Shown in pieces: positions 1 to 9,598 of a stretch of 64,000 bases of DNA. A program made the translations under genes and the position numbers. Numbering within the stretch: the first letter of the stretch is position 1; the number at the start of each line of letters is the position of its first letter. The notes under the pieces were generated by a model that was not told where the DNA came from, made no database searches, and saw nothing but the letters and a program-made list of their open reading frames with translations. The stretch comes from Muribaculaceae bacterium (GTDB lineage: Bacteria; Bacteroidota; Bacteroidia; Bacteroidales; Muribaculaceae), in the NCBI GenBank assembly GCA_016290325.1, contig JAEETL010000010.1, positions 1-64,000 of the forward strand, written 5' to 3'.

Positions 1-878
1 CAGCCGCCATCTATGTGGGTAACGGGTTTGGAAAGTTGGCGGGGGTGACCCAGGTGCAAGAACTCGGCAATATTGAGACGCCTGTCATTCTTACCAACAC
101 GTTAAGTGTGGCAGCGGGTATCGAGGGTGTGGTGCGCTACACGCTCATGCAGCCTGGCAACGAGCAGGAGCGCTCGGTCAATGCCGTGGTAGGGGAGACT
201 AATGACGGTCGCTTGAACGACATCCGCGGCATGCATGTGACGCCCCAGATGGTCATCGATGCCATCAACCGGGCTCATGGTGGTCCTGTGGAACAGGGTT
301 GCGTTGGCGCTGGCACTGGCACGATTTGTTTTGGCTTTAAGGGAGGTATCGGTACCTCATCGCGGGTTTTGCCCGAGTCGTTGGGCGGATACACCATCGG
401 CGTATTGGTCCAGACCAACTATGGTGGTATCCTAGAGATTGACGGTGTGCAGGTGGCTCAGCTGCTCCACAAGCATGATTTCATCAACCATGTGCGCAAG
501 TCCGAGAACATGGATGGCTCTTGCATGATGGTAGTTATCACCGATGCACCGCTCGATTCTCGCAATTTGGAGCGTGTCGCCAAGCGCGCCATGATGGGAA
601 TGGCCAAGACAGGCGGCATCGCCTCCAATGGCAGCGGTGACTATGTCATTGCCATGTCGGTCGCTCCCGAAAATCTGATTGACAGTCGAGCTAAGAGGAT
701 TACCTCGACTGTGCTGGCCAACGGCGAGATGTCATCCATCTTTGCCGCGACCATTGAAGCGACTGCCGAGGCGTTGTGGAACTCCCTGTTCATGGCTGAC
801 TCGATGACGGGACGGGATGGTAATCATGTCGATGCCTTACCCGTCGAGCAGGTGCTTGAAATGCTACGAAACCGCTAA
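1..878 (+). CDS. P1-family (DmpA/BapA-type) aminopeptidase, 5'-truncated by window edge
   Basis: The frame is already open at base 1, so the N-terminus lies outside the window; about 290 C-terminal residues are visible. It belongs to the N-terminal-nucleophile peptidases of MEROPS family P1, which cleave themselves between Gly and Ser to expose a nucleophilic serine and then remove N-terminal residues, in some members D- or beta-amino acids, from small peptides. Seen: the glycine-rich GAGTGTICFGFKGG stretch (about 306-350), the self-cleavage site DGSCMMVVITDAPL with its Ser codon at 519-521, and the conserved ASNGSGDY motif at 621-644. Sixteen bases separate it from the next gene, so the two are probably co-transcribed. 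The exact substrate cannot be read from sequence. Confidence 0.9.
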   Translation, partial: AAIYVGNGFGKLAGVTQVQELGNIETPVILTNTLSVAAGIEGVVRYTLMQPGNEQERSVNAVVGETNDGRLNDIRGMHVTPQMVIDAINRAHGGPVEQGCVGAGTGTICFGFKGGIGTSSRVLPESLGGYTIGVLVQTNYGGILEIDGVQVAQLLHKHDFINHVRKSENMDGSCMMVVITDAPLDSRNLERVAKRAMMGMAKTGGIASNGSGDYVIAMSVAPENLIDSRAKRITSTVLANGEMSSIFAATIEATAEALWNSLFMADSMTGRDGNHVDALPVEQVLEMLRNR

Positions 879-894
879 ATCACAAAATAAAGAA

Positions 895-2466
895 ATGGAA
901 AAATTCAGAATAATGAGATATTTTGGCGCCATCGTGATGCTACTGCTGGTGGCATTAGACGTGAGCGGTGGCGATGGTGTGCGTGTAGGTATCGCTTGGC
1001 AGCCTAACGTTGAAAGCTATGACCGCGTGATCCTTTCTATTGAGCAGGCTGGTGGCGAAGCAGTGATTTTGCCCCAATTGCGCCCTGCGTGTTTCGACTA
1101 TGATGGCAAGCTGGTGGGTACCCAATATGTTGACCATAATGGCGTCTTGTGCCAGAAGTATGCCGATATCGTCAAGCGCGATACCTATCATGGCACCAAT
1201 GCCGACGAGTTGTTGTCGGGAGTGCAGGCGGTTGTTTTCTTGGGTGGCGGCGACATCAGTTCCACGCTGTTTGCCACTCCGCAGCCATGGCACGGTATCG
1301 CCGATGACAGTCCTGCCGATGCCGTGCGCGACGTGTCGGAATACCTCACGATGGCTTACTGTTTGGACCACGATATTCCAGTCCTAGGTTTGTGTCGCGG
1401 CATGCAGATGCTTGCTGTGGTCTCAGGGGCGCCACTTATCCAGGATTTAGACACCTTTTTTAATGGCATGGGCAAGCAATACCACTATCTTCACCGCATG
1501 CAACGCGATGCAAACGGTAAGCGTTACTACACGCCTCACGATGTGCAGGTTACCGATACCACTTCACTGCTCTATGCCATCAGTGGCAGCGATATCATCC
1601 GCGATGTGCCCTCGTGGCACCACCAGGTGGTGGGTGATGTTAGTGGCACGCCATTGCGGGTCACGGGCATTACTGCCACCGATGGTGTTGACATTATCGA
1701 GGCCATCGAACGCACCGATAAGCACTTTGCCCTCGGCGTCCAGTTCCACCCCGAGGAGGCTATCCGCAAGCATATCAAGGGCCAACCTGATGCTGACCGT
1801 TTCATGCCTCTTGAAGAGGCTGTTAAGTACTTTACCGCGCTCATCACTAATGCGCAATACGGTCGCCAATTCATCCCTGGGCAATCTTACACACGATCAG
1901 ACACCACTGTTTACCCCAAAAGCACCGACGAGTGCTACTCGTTCTTCGCTGTCTTGGGCAAGGCCGAGCAAGGCACGCTCGAGGGCGCTACCGCCGAGTT
2001 GTCTCTCTTGTTGAATCTGTTTGAACGCCGTCACCCCGATGCCGTGGACGTCTCCATTCAGGAAGTTGCCAAGTGGGCTACCGAGTGCGGTTGGTTCGCT
2101 CATGCCAGCCGTCGTTGGGAGGGTACCGCCCTTCCCGAGTATGTGGCAGTGGCCAAATCTGTCTTGGGCGGTAACCGTGTGTTGCCATCCTTTATCGTTG
2201 AACACGACTGCCGCGAGGATTTGGCCTATATCGAGACCAACGGGGTCAGGTACAGCCCCTACGAGAATGATAAATATGTGAGCGGCGTGACGGTGTGTTA
2301 TCAAGCACCTGTGCATGAGCATAATGGCAGGAAATTTGGTTTCAGGAAACCGTCACATTGGGTATTTTACTCTTTTCCAGCCCAGCGGAGCGACCCCTTC
2401 GGCTTTTTGTGCGACGAGGATTGCGGTCATGAGAATGTGACCAACGAGGCCGATATCATTAGGTGA
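895..2466 (+). CDS. Exported class I glutamine-amidotransferase-like hydrolase (peptidase C26) with extra C-terminal domain
   Basis: The ATG at 895 is chosen because it opens a hydrophobic leader (residues 1-25) and follows the upstream stop by 16 bases; a longer frame would overlap the previous gene. Residues 30-325 form a class I glutamine amidotransferase fold of the gamma-glutamyl hydrolase/PuuD type. Seen: nucleophile Cys167 in GLCRGMQM, and His285 and Glu287 in GVQFHPEE, a complete catalytic triad. Known members hydrolyse gamma-glutamyl amide bonds. Residues 330-523 are an additional domain, rich in Trp and Cys, that I cannot assign firmly. Its pattern (GWFAHA, LPSFIVEHDC, SFPAQRSDPFGF) recalls a domain I associate with Firmicutes phage and cell-wall proteins; that is recollection only. 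The pairing with a P1 peptidase suggests degradation of unusual peptides outside the cytoplasm. Confidence 0.8.
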   Translation: MEKFRIMRYFGAIVMLLLVALDVSGGDGVRVGIAWQPNVESYDRVILSIEQAGGEAVILPQLRPACFDYDGKLVGTQYVDHNGVLCQKYADIVKRDTYHGTNADELLSGVQAVVFLGGGDISSTLFATPQPWHGIADDSPADAVRDVSEYLTMAYCLDHDIPVLGLCRGMQMLAVVSGAPLIQDLDTFFNGMGKQYHYLHRMQRDANGKRYYTPHDVQVTDTTSLLYAISGSDIIRDVPSWHHQVVGDVSGTPLRVTGITATDGVDIIEAIERTDKHFALGVQFHPEEAIRKHIKGQPDADRFMPLEEAVKYFTALITNAQYGRQFIPGQSYTRSDTTVYPKSTDECYSFFAVLGKAEQGTLEGATAELSLLLNLFERRHPDAVDVSIQEVAKWATECGWFAHASRRWEGTALPEYVAVAKSVLGGNRVLPSFIVEHDCREDLAYIETNGVRYSPYENDKYVSGVTVCYQAPVHEHNGRKFGFRKPSHWVFYSFPAQRSDPFGFLCDEDCGHENVTNEADIIR

Positions 2467-2532
2467 TTTAGCGGTTAGCAAGTTGTTGAAACCAGACAAC
2501 GGTTTGTTTAACGCATTGGTCGCCCCTATTGA

Positions 2533-2562
2533 TTGTGTGAAAAAGAAAAAGCCTTATCTTTG
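2533..2562 (+). promoter_or_regulatory. Bacteroidetes-type promoter for the rhodanese-mutT pair
   Basis: TTGTG (-33) at 2533-2537 and TATCTTTG (-7) at 2555-2562, 17 bp between the boxes. The inferred transcript start near 2567 lies upstream of the ATG at 2593 and rules out the longer TTG-initiated frame that begins inside the promoter. Confidence 0.75.
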
Positions 2563-2592
2563 CACCCGATTAATCATCATGTCAATAGCATT

Positions 2593-3012
2593 ATGTTAAA
2601 TATCAAAACATTATTGATTTTGGCCATAGTGGCGATTATCGCCATTGCGTGTGCCACCCGTCGAGGCAAGGGCTCTCCCACGAGTGCCATGCCTACTTTT
2701 TCCAACGTCGATGTAGAGGGATTCCAGACATTTATTGCTGCTCCTGATGTGCAGTTGCTTGATGTGCGCACGCCTGACGAGTATGCCGATGGCCACATCG
2801 CGGGTGCTGTGCTTGTTGATGTCAACGAGAGTGACTTTGAGGAAAAAGCGGTGGCTGTGCTCGATGCTAGCCGCCCTGTTGCCGTCTATTGCCGCAGTGG
2901 TCGCCGCAGTGCGCGTGCCGCAAGCCTGCTCACAGCACGGGGCTACAAAGTGACCAATCTGGAGGGCGGTGTCATGGCCTGGCAAGATGCCGGCAAATCG
3001 CTCGTGAAATGA
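2593..3012 (+). CDS. Rhodanese-like domain lipoprotein
   Basis: 139 residues. The ATG at 2593 is chosen because the promoter (-7 box at 2555-2562) lies just upstream and because the protein then opens with a lipoprotein signal peptide ending in the lipobox AIAC. The rest is one rhodanese domain with active-site loop CRSGRRS, cysteine at residue 100. Rhodaneses carry persulfide sulfur on that cysteine, passing it to thiols or cyanide; single-domain envelope forms usually have unknown partners. The stop overlaps the start of the MutT gene (ATGA), so the two are translationally coupled. I infer an inner-leaflet-anchored periplasmic role. Confidence 0.88.
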   Translation: MLNIKTLLILAIVAIIAIACATRRGKGSPTSAMPTFSNVDVEGFQTFIAAPDVQLLDVRTPDEYADGHIAGAVLVDVNESDFEEKAVAVLDASRPVAVYCRSGRRSARAASLLTARGYKVTNLEGGVMAWQDAGKSLVK

Positions 3013-3410
3013 CACCCTGTAAGCATTACAACGTTGTGGCGGCAGTCGTCGAGGTCGGTGGCAGGGTGCTGTGTATGCAGCGTGGCGTGACCCGTTTTGA
3101 TTACACCAGCCACTTGTGGGAGTTTCCTGGAGGCAAGATAGAGCCTGGTGAGACTCCTGAAGAGGCCCTGCACCGCGAGCTACTCGAGGAAATGGACCTT
3201 GATGTGCAGGTACACGAGTTGTTGGGTACCGTCACCCACGATTATCCCGATTTCACCATCACGCTAGCAGCCTATCGCTGCACTGCCTCCACCATGCGGT
3301 TTACGATGCGTGAGCATGCCGCTAGTCGCTGGCTCCCGTGGAAAGACTTGTACAAGTTACCCTGGTGTGCAGCCGATGCCCGCCTCATCGAGCTTTTCCC
3401 GCACAGATAA
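3009..3410 (+). CDS. mutT: (Deoxy)nucleoside triphosphate pyrophosphohydrolase, MutT/NUDIX
   Basis: 133 residues, starting at an ATG that overlaps the rhodanese stop codon by four bases (ATGA). It carries a NUDIX box, GGKIEPGETPEEAL followed by HRELLEEMDL, matching G-x5-E-x7-REUxEExGU except that the penultimate Gly is Asp. The short single-domain form, the aromatic WEFPGGK entry into the box and the late W-x-P segment (RWLPWKDL) match MutT, which hydrolyses 8-oxo-dGTP to the monophosphate and so prevents transversions. Other NUDIX substrates remain possible. The gene ends 21 bases before a strong bidirectional terminator. Confidence 0.85.
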   Translation: MTPCKHYNVVAAVVEVGGRVLCMQRGVTRFDYTSHLWEFPGGKIEPGETPEEALHRELLEEMDLDVQVHELLGTVTHDYPDFTITLAAYRCTASTMRFTMREHAASRWLPWKDLYKLPWCAADARLIELFPHR

Positions 3411-3430
3411 ACCACAACTATAGATAGAAT

Positions 3431-3458
3431 GAGGGCCCGCCATCCACGGCGGACCCTC
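3431..3458. terminator. Bidirectional intrinsic terminator between convergent genes
   Basis: Stem GAGGGCCCGCC / GGCGGACCCTC (11 positions, one C-A mismatch) with a 6-nt loop, between the mutT stop and the stop of the minus-strand protease. Confidence 0.7.
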
Positions 3459-3493
3459 ACTCATTGTAATGCAAAGTTATGTGTCTCTAGTAT

Positions 3494-6400
3494 TTATCGT
3501 TTTAGAACCTTGCTGGTCGAGGTGCTGCCATCGCTGTAACGCTTCACGACGATGTTCACACCCTCAAACGGACGGCTGGAAATCATTCCCTGAGGATTGA
3601 CAAACGTGATGTCAACCAGCTCCTTGTCACTGAAGTATTCATTGACTGCGGTGGGCTCTTCGGGCATGTCGCCCTCACCATCCATGGCAGAGTAACCGCC
3701 ATCACTACCACTGAGGCGCAGACCCGAGGCAGGAGTGACCACATCGCTGCGCTTGTAATAAAGACGGCCGTAGATAATCACGTCGGTTTGCTTGCCATCC
3801 TCGACACAGAAAGTGTACTCGTTGAACTGATATGCGTCGTTACTGTTAGTCTCGGTCCAGCTGTCAGAGCCGATAACGCAACTTACAATGCCATTTTCTC
3901 CATTGATTTCGGTGTTCTCGCCAATCAATTCAAGAACAAAGTCATTGCTTGTACCCTGACCGATGATGTAAGGCTTATAATAGCGCCAAGCGCGAGCCAT
4001 GACGCACTCATAGCCATGACCGTTGATTTCAATGGTCGGGATCTCGCCGATAATCTCAGCCTGGGCAGTGACATAAACATAATACTTGCCCGTTGCGTCA
4101 TCAAAATACTCGCGGTGTTCACTGGAATCGTCATAACCAACGTTCACGATGACAGAACCATTCAACTTCGGGTTCAACTCCATGCGAGAACCGTAAGTGT
4201 TCTCGTTGCCCAGTTTACTGCTGGCGACGGTAACGGGAACATACCAAGTATCAACGTTCCCGCCAACTTCAATATTGTCATGCAGGTCAATCCACATTTC
4301 CTCTTCACCATTCTGGAACGTGAATACTGCATCCTGAGCCCAGGCGTTGCCATTCATGGCATAGGTCGTGAAATTATCATTGGCAATGTTGTGAACAGCG
4401 TATGCCACTGAACTCTGGTTGTTACCGCTTGCCCAGTTGTCCATGTTGGTGGTGTTATTCTGTGCACCAGCATTATGGAACAGTCGGTAATCCGTAATGG
4501 CGTCGATGTTCTTAGCTTGGACTTTGACCATACCGTTGGTGACATTTCCGGCGAGCTCGCGGTTAGTATCACCAATCACTTGGCCATAGGTATAAGGACC
4601 ATACACGTCAAGGTCAGTCTTGTAAACCGGTACCATCACCTCATTACTGTACAAGGTGTTGTTAGGAACATAGCCGTTACCCGTGACTGTCACGGTATAG
4701 GTTACATCGCCAATGGTTACTGTGAACGAGCCATTGTGGGGACCCTCATCAGTGGGAGTGTAGGTAACAATCAAGTCAAGCGTGCCGTTCGGTAACAACT
4801 GTCCACCGCCTGTCACAGTAAACTCAGCGGGCAGGTTAGTCGTATCGATTACGGGAGTGAAGGGCTGGTTGCCCGTGTTGGTCACAGTCACAACACCCTC
4901 ATCGCTCCTGCCGATGCGCACATCGGTAAAGGTCAATGCATCGGGGCTGACAGTACCAGCAGTGATAGGAACAACACTTTCCCACTCGAGGTTCAACTTG
5001 GGCAGGAACTGCTGACCGCGAGAGGTCGAACCGTAAGAATAATAGCCTGTGTAGCTACTTTGGGTCTCACCGGCAAAGTAGGTGTGGCCATACATGCCCA
5101 CCTCGGTAGTCACCTCAATCAGCAGGTCACCACCTTCATAGATAAACTCATTCTCTAAATCATCAAACACCCATTCGGTAAGCCCTGTTTGAGCAGAACT
5201 TGGCATGGTGATTGTCTTCACAGTAATGAAGTCGGCATTTTTGTGTGCTGCAGTGTAGGCATAGCCAGCGGTGCCACTAGGCATATTGGCCAGCTTCACC
5301 GTTACAGTACCGTTGCCTCGTGAGGCTTGGTAGTAGAAGTTAATGCCAGAATAATTTCCGCTACTTGTCGGGTAGAAAGTCAATTTGGTGATCTTGTTGC
5401 CGCTCATACCTGAATTAGCGAACTTAGTTGCTGGATAAAGCATCTGGTTGACTTGGGCCTCATCATAATAATAGCCGTATACTGGCAGATACTCGTTGGT
5501 ATTACCATTGTCACACACGGTGATGTCGGTGCGTATCGCAGCCAAGCCGTTAATGGTTACAGTGACAGGATCAACACCTGGGCTAGTCAGGGTGATGGTG
5601 GCAGGATAAGATCCTTCAACGCTGGGTGAGAAGGTAATCACCAGGTTGCCGCCACTGCCCAGGTTGGTGGTACTGATGCTATAAACACCGTTGGGGTCAT
5701 TCAGTGTGGCGGTGATGTCACCATTGAGCAAGAGTCCACTCACGGCCACGGTCTGTGTGTAGCTGTTGCCTGGCTCGCCTTCAAAGGTTACCGTTGTGGG
5801 GTCGGCAGTGATGGAGGGAACCGCATATTGGCTCAAGATATAATTGATACCCGCCAGAGCGTCAATCTTACCATTGCCGAAGTGGCTGGCATTGGCTCCG
5901 CTGGTCACCCATGAGTCACGTTTAGCTGTAACTTTCATGATATTCTTCACCTCGCTCAAAGTGAGGACCTTACCGCACTCGGTCGCAGCTTGCATCCATA
6001 GAGCAACGATACCAGCAGCGGCAGGAGTAGCCATCGAAGTACCTTGTGCTGTGCCATAAGGATAGTTAGGATTATTGACCAGCGGGTCTGATGAGCGATT
6101 GGTGCGCAGGTGGTTGTATGCCGAGATGACTACTTCGCCAGGAGCGGTAATCCAGGGCTGCTGGGTACCCAAGGGGCCAACACCCTCTACGGCATAGCCT
6201 GAGAACGGGCTGATATCCCCAACGCTGTTACTGCTATAACCATCGCGGGTCTTATAAGAACCGACCGAAATGACTTGAGGCATGATAGCATGGTCACTAA
6301 CGCTGACGTCGTCGCTACCCAATATCCAATTGTGACCACTCGTGGTCAGGTAGTTGGTATAGTAACAATCACCACCACCCCACATGTCAACGATGCAGCT

Positions 6401-7894
6401 GCCGCTTGAGGGGTATACTTCCACTGCGAGGGTATAATCACTGGTATAGCCACTACCTGTGCTTTGCCTGCTAGTCGTTTTACAACCGCTAGCGTATAAA
6501 CGGAATTGTCTCTTGTTAGTATTTGAGTTGGTTGACCAATAAGCGGTAAAAGTTCCATCGTAATAAGTACTCAAACCACTGACAGTGCTAGAGCCGCTAG
6601 ACTGAGCATTCAAAGTCACAGTCTTGAGAATAGCTCCAGTGCTGCTATTGAGCACATAGATCTTGCAGGCTAACGAGACATTGGGCGTGCGTGCCCAAGC
6701 ATCAACAATGGTACCAGAATAATAGTAACCGCAGTCAGTATTGGAGTAATAATTGCAACGCACGATGGATCCCATGGGGTTGCTGCTGCTTGATGTGCCG
6801 GTAGCGTAAAGACCGCCACCCTCGTTGGGATCAGCATTGCCCGCACGGTTGGCCGAAGCGAACAAACAAATCCTGTTGGGATGGCTATCACCAAATAATT
6901 GTGCCACCACTTGCTCGGCGCCTCCGCCATATTGACCATCACGTGGACCGTAGCTGTTACTCCAACTATTGCTCACAACGAGTGGCTTACCCTGTTCGTC
7001 AGCATAGTTACACATCTTCTGCATGGCTCTTGACGTATATGTACTAACCAAGCCGTTTACGCCTGCCAAATAAAGATCTGCACCAGGAGCCATACCTCCA
7101 TAAGTGGCATTAGCATGGTCGTCAGTTACAGTCACATTGGTACCATTGATAATCACACTGGAGCCACCGGCGATAGAGCTGGTGTGTGTGCCGTGATCTG
7201 AGTTAGTGACGCCATCATTGGGCATCGAGCCCGAACCGGTCCAATCGGTTTCAGAGGATCCATTATAGGCATAAGCCCTCTTGATGCGGTTATTGCCGTT
7301 TTTGTCTTTAAAGGCAATGTGATTAAAATCAATACCGCTATCGACGATACCCAAAATCACACCACTGCCGTCATATTTCTTTTGTAGCCCGGCAATAGTT
7401 GCATCCTGTGAAAGCGTAAGTATGTCATCAACATTAGTATCTTGACGGGTGAGATCGGTTTCTACTTCCATCGTTTCTCCAACTTCAATGTTGATGACGC
7501 CTGGGATAGCAGCGACATCTTCAATTTTATCAATAGGGATATTAGCCGTCATTAAGCCGTCATCAAATTTGCACATGACCAAAACGCCCAGATCTTCCAG
7601 TGCGTTGATGTCATTATCACTGGTCACTCTCACAAATGCTGAGATATAGACCTTGCCGTCGATGGTGTCGGGGCTGGCAATAGGACGATGATGGATGCGG
7701 TCGGTAATGAGCACATCGCCTCCACGAAGCGTAGGTCCTGGCTCATCAAAGCTGATTTTGCCTGCCATCTCGTCGAGGAACATCAGAGTCGAGACGGTCA
7801 TTTTTTCAGTATTGACTTGAGCGAGTACTGTCAGGCTCATGGTGATTAAGCCCAGCAGCAGCGCGAAGCGCAATTTGTTAGCTATTGTTTTCAT
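3494..7894 (-). CDS. Secreted subtilisin-like serine protease (S8) with T9SS-like C-terminal tail
   Basis: 1466 residues. Signal peptide about 1-25. The catalytic triad is complete: Asp185 in GIVDSGID, His234 in SDHGTHT, Ser620 in GTSMATPAAAG. The 386 residues between His and Ser are far more than in a plain subtilase, because a Ser/Thr/Tyr-rich beta-type insert occupies about 360-520. After the peptidase come Ig/FN3-like beta repeats (about 690-1090, with choice-of-anchor-type segments) and a C-terminal region. The last 25 residues (FEGVNIVVKRYSDGSTSTS then KVLKR) resemble a type IX sorting tail and match three other proteins in this window. I infer a cell-surface or secreted protease; the substrate is unknown. 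The gene lies 15 bases downstream of the unknown secreted protein gene at 7910-9454, in the same operon. Confidence 0.9.
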   Translation of the reverse strand: MKTIANKLRFALLLGLITMSLTVLAQVNTEKMTVSTLMFLDEMAGKISFDEPGPTLRGGDVLITDRIHHRPIASPDTIDGKVYISAFVRVTSDNDINALEDLGVLVMCKFDDGLMTANIPIDKIEDVAAIPGVINIEVGETMEVETDLTRQDTNVDDILTLSQDATIAGLQKKYDGSGVILGIVDSGIDFNHIAFKDKNGNNRIKRAYAYNGSSETDWTGSGSMPNDGVTNSDHGTHTSSIAGGSSVIINGTNVTVTDDHANATYGGMAPGADLYLAGVNGLVSTYTSRAMQKMCNYADEQGKPLVVSNSWSNSYGPRDGQYGGGAEQVVAQLFGDSHPNRICLFASANRAGNADPNEGGGLYATGTSSSSNPMGSIVRCNYYSNTDCGYYYSGTIVDAWARTPNVSLACKIYVLNSSTGAILKTVTLNAQSSGSSTVSGLSTYYDGTFTAYWSTNSNTNKRQFRLYASGCKTTSRQSTGSGYTSDYTLAVEVYPSSGSCIVDMWGGGDCYYTNYLTTSGHNWILGSDDVSVSDHAIMPQVISVGSYKTRDGYSSNSVGDISPFSGYAVEGVGPLGTQQPWITAPGEVVISAYNHLRTNRSSDPLVNNPNYPYGTAQGTSMATPAAAGIVALWMQAATECGKVLTLSEVKNIMKVTAKRDSWVTSGANASHFGNGKIDALAGINYILSQYAVPSITADPTTVTFEGEPGNSYTQTVAVSGLLLNGDITATLNDPNGVYSISTTNLGSGGNLVITFSPSVEGSYPATITLTSPGVDPVTVTINGLAAIRTDITVCDNGNTNEYLPVYGYYYDEAQVNQMLYPATKFANSGMSGNKITKLTFYPTSSGNYSGINFYYQASRGNGTVTVKLANMPSGTAGYAYTAAHKNADFITVKTITMPSSAQTGLTEWVFDDLENEFIYEGGDLLIEVTTEVGMYGHTYFAGETQSSYTGYYSYGSTSRGQQFLPKLNLEWESVVPITAGTVSPDALTFTDVRIGRSDEGVVTVTNTGNQPFTPVIDTTNLPAEFTVTGGGQLLPNGTLDLIVTYTPTDEGPHNGSFTVTIGDVTYTVTVTGNGYVPNNTLYSNEVMVPVYKTDLDVYGPYTYGQVIGDTNRELAGNVTNGMVKVQAKNIDAITDYRLFHNAGAQNNTTNMDNWASGNNQSSVAYAVHNIANDNFTTYAMNGNAWAQDAVFTFQNGEEEMWIDLHDNIEVGGNVDTWYVPVTVASSKLGNENTYGSRMELNPKLNGSVIVNVGYDDSSEHREYFDDATGKYYVYVTAQAEIIGEIPTIEINGHGYECVMARAWRYYKPYIIGQGTSNDFVLELIGENTEINGENGIVSCVIGSDSWTETNSNDAYQFNEYTFCVEDGKQTDVIIYGRLYYKRSDVVTPASGLRLSGSDGGYSAMDGEGDMPEEPTAVNEYFSDKELVDITFVNPQGMISSRPFEGVNIVVKRYSDGSTSTSKVLKR

Positions 7895-7909
7895 ATCGTG
7901 GAATATGTT

Positions 7910-9454
7910 TTAGTCGTTAATTCTGATGATATTATCACACTCGTGCTTACTCTCGCTGGTGGGCTCGGGCATGTTGGGATAAAGACGGCTATTCTTATAC
8001 TTTAGCGTCATGGGCATGCTGATGGCCTGTGCAGGCGCATTCATCGATGAGCCGTTGCCGCTTGAAATCACTATCTGTGTGAAGTCAATAGAATAGGTGT
8101 TGGTGTAGTCATCTGTCGCATTGGCCTTGAACTCGATAGTACCATTGGCGCTAACAGGCACTGTCCATGTGTAGGTCTCACCAGCTGTGAATGTGTGTAG
8201 TACACCGTTCACATACATGGGACCGGCGCCATCAGAACCAGTGCTCGAGGTTATGATTACATTAACACTGTTGCCCATAAATGAGCTGGGCATGGTGTAT
8301 AAAATGGAGCCATAACTCAATATATAACAACACTTACCTGCGCTGGGTGTATAAATGTTAGCGCTGAGGAATGTCCAGTTGTTGGGACCATTGAAAGCAG
8401 ACGTGGTCGGACTGCTGGAGGTAGCGGCTGTGAAATCGGCACTGGCATAGAAATCCAGGCCAGTGGAACTACCAGAGGGCAGATCAATATTGCTGTCAAA
8501 TATCACCTTATAGTTGTAGTAATCGGAGTGGGCGTTTTCACTGGTCTCGGCATAGAAAATGTCTGATACCTCACCCAAATTGTAGAGGTCGATAAGGTCA
8601 TTAGGACTATAGGTGACGCTGTTACCAAATGATGTCTCAGCCCCCCAGTCATTGCCTTGCCAGCGGCTGATGGTAGAAGTGACCTCGATGGAAGAGGCAA
8701 GAGTCTTTGGTATTTCTCTGAAATAGATATCATCAATATCGGGAGATTCCGATAAATAGTAGCTAGAACCTGATGCTCGAGCACCATAGATGCTGATGAC
8801 ATCCCCGGTGTTCACACCAGTGAAAGTCTTTACAACATATCCTCCACCTGCACTCACTTGAGTGGAATTGACTGACCAGCCCGAATCATTATAATTGGTG
8901 GAAAAATAACCGTTACGGATATTGCTTCCCACATAAATAATAAGTTGGATAATGGCGTTGTTGTAGCCAGCGGGGATAGTATAGGTCAAACCGCCTTGAC
9001 CCGAGATGTAAGCATAGCCATTGGTCTGCCAAATCAGGTTAGAGCCATTAGTGCCCCAGTTGTCGGGCAACATGGTTTGAGTGATGGTCGTCTGGCTTGA
9101 CGGGGGATTGGAACTGAAACCGATTCCGTCAATGACTTCCATCTCGGCTTCAGTCACTTGAGCATTCAGGTTGACCCTGGCAAAAGTGGAGTCATTACCC
9201 TGGTCATCAATGCGATGGAATACTATGTAGTTGTTTCCATCGTTGAGCATACCTGCAGTGAGTTTGTTAGAACCGCTGGGCTGGTTGAGGCGCAACTTAT
9301 TTACATAATTGTTTCGCTCACCAGCGGTAGTGTAAGTACTCAGGTTGTCTTCCAGTGTTAGGCTAATGCGCTCGGCTGGAGACGTTTGAGCGAATGTCCA
9401 CCCGCTCGAGCAGAGCATGGCGAACATCAACAGATGTTTGGTAAGTAATCTCAT
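7910..9454 (-). CDS. Secreted protein of unknown function, co-operonic with the S8 protease
   Basis: 514 residues with a clear signal peptide (about 1-22, ending WTFAQ). The mature part is Ser/Thr/Asn/Tyr-rich with alternating hydrophobic residues, as in surface beta-sandwich proteins, and seems to hold two related halves: segments near residues 115-210 and 345-430 each describe a beta domain containing a YIPAG/YTMPSS-type strand. No catalytic motif is visible and I do not recognise a family. Unlike the protease downstream it lacks the IVV-RY-DGSTST tail and ends in a polar segment. It is the promoter-proximal gene of the pair and may be a substrate, chaperone or surface partner of the protease; that is inference. 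Confidence 0.7.
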   Translation of the reverse strand: MRLLTKHLLMFAMLCSSGWTFAQTSPAERISLTLEDNLSTYTTAGERNNYVNKLRLNQPSGSNKLTAGMLNDGNNYIVFHRIDDQGNDSTFARVNLNAQVTEAEMEVIDGIGFSSNPPSSQTTITQTMLPDNWGTNGSNLIWQTNGYAYISGQGGLTYTIPAGYNNAIIQLIIYVGSNIRNGYFSTNYNDSGWSVNSTQVSAGGGYVVKTFTGVNTGDVISIYGARASGSSYYLSESPDIDDIYFREIPKTLASSIEVTSTISRWQGNDWGAETSFGNSVTYSPNDLIDLYNLGEVSDIFYAETSENAHSDYYNYKVIFDSNIDLPSGSSTGLDFYASADFTAATSSSPTTSAFNGPNNWTFLSANIYTPSAGKCCYILSYGSILYTMPSSFMGNSVNVIITSSTGSDGAGPMYVNGVLHTFTAGETYTWTVPVSANGTIEFKANATDDYTNTYSIDFTQIVISSGNGSSMNAPAQAISMPMTLKYKNSRLYPNMPEPTSESKHECDNIIRIND

Positions 9455-9573
9455 AATGTTAGTTAATATTTAAATAAATAATATTTGCACTTGTCCAGTA
9501 AAACAAATCAATTTTGGTTTTTCAGAGCTTAACAAAGCTGACGTACTTCACGGATAACGGTTTGCCATGATAA

Positions 9574-9596
9574 ACTTGAATGAAATAAATTCAAGT
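9574..9596 (-). other. Stem-loop at the inferred 5' end of the S8 operon transcript
   Basis: Perfect 7-bp inverted repeat ACTTGAA / TTCAAGT with a 9-nt loop, immediately downstream of the -7 box, so the nascent RNA would begin with a hairpin. 5' hairpins often stabilise mRNA; no function is shown here. Confidence 0.45.
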
Positions 9597-9598
9597 GG

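Noticed and set aside
817-894. Upstream start for the amidotransferase-like protein
   Set aside because: It would overlap the P1 peptidase by 62 bases and bury the signal peptide; ATG 895 fits better.
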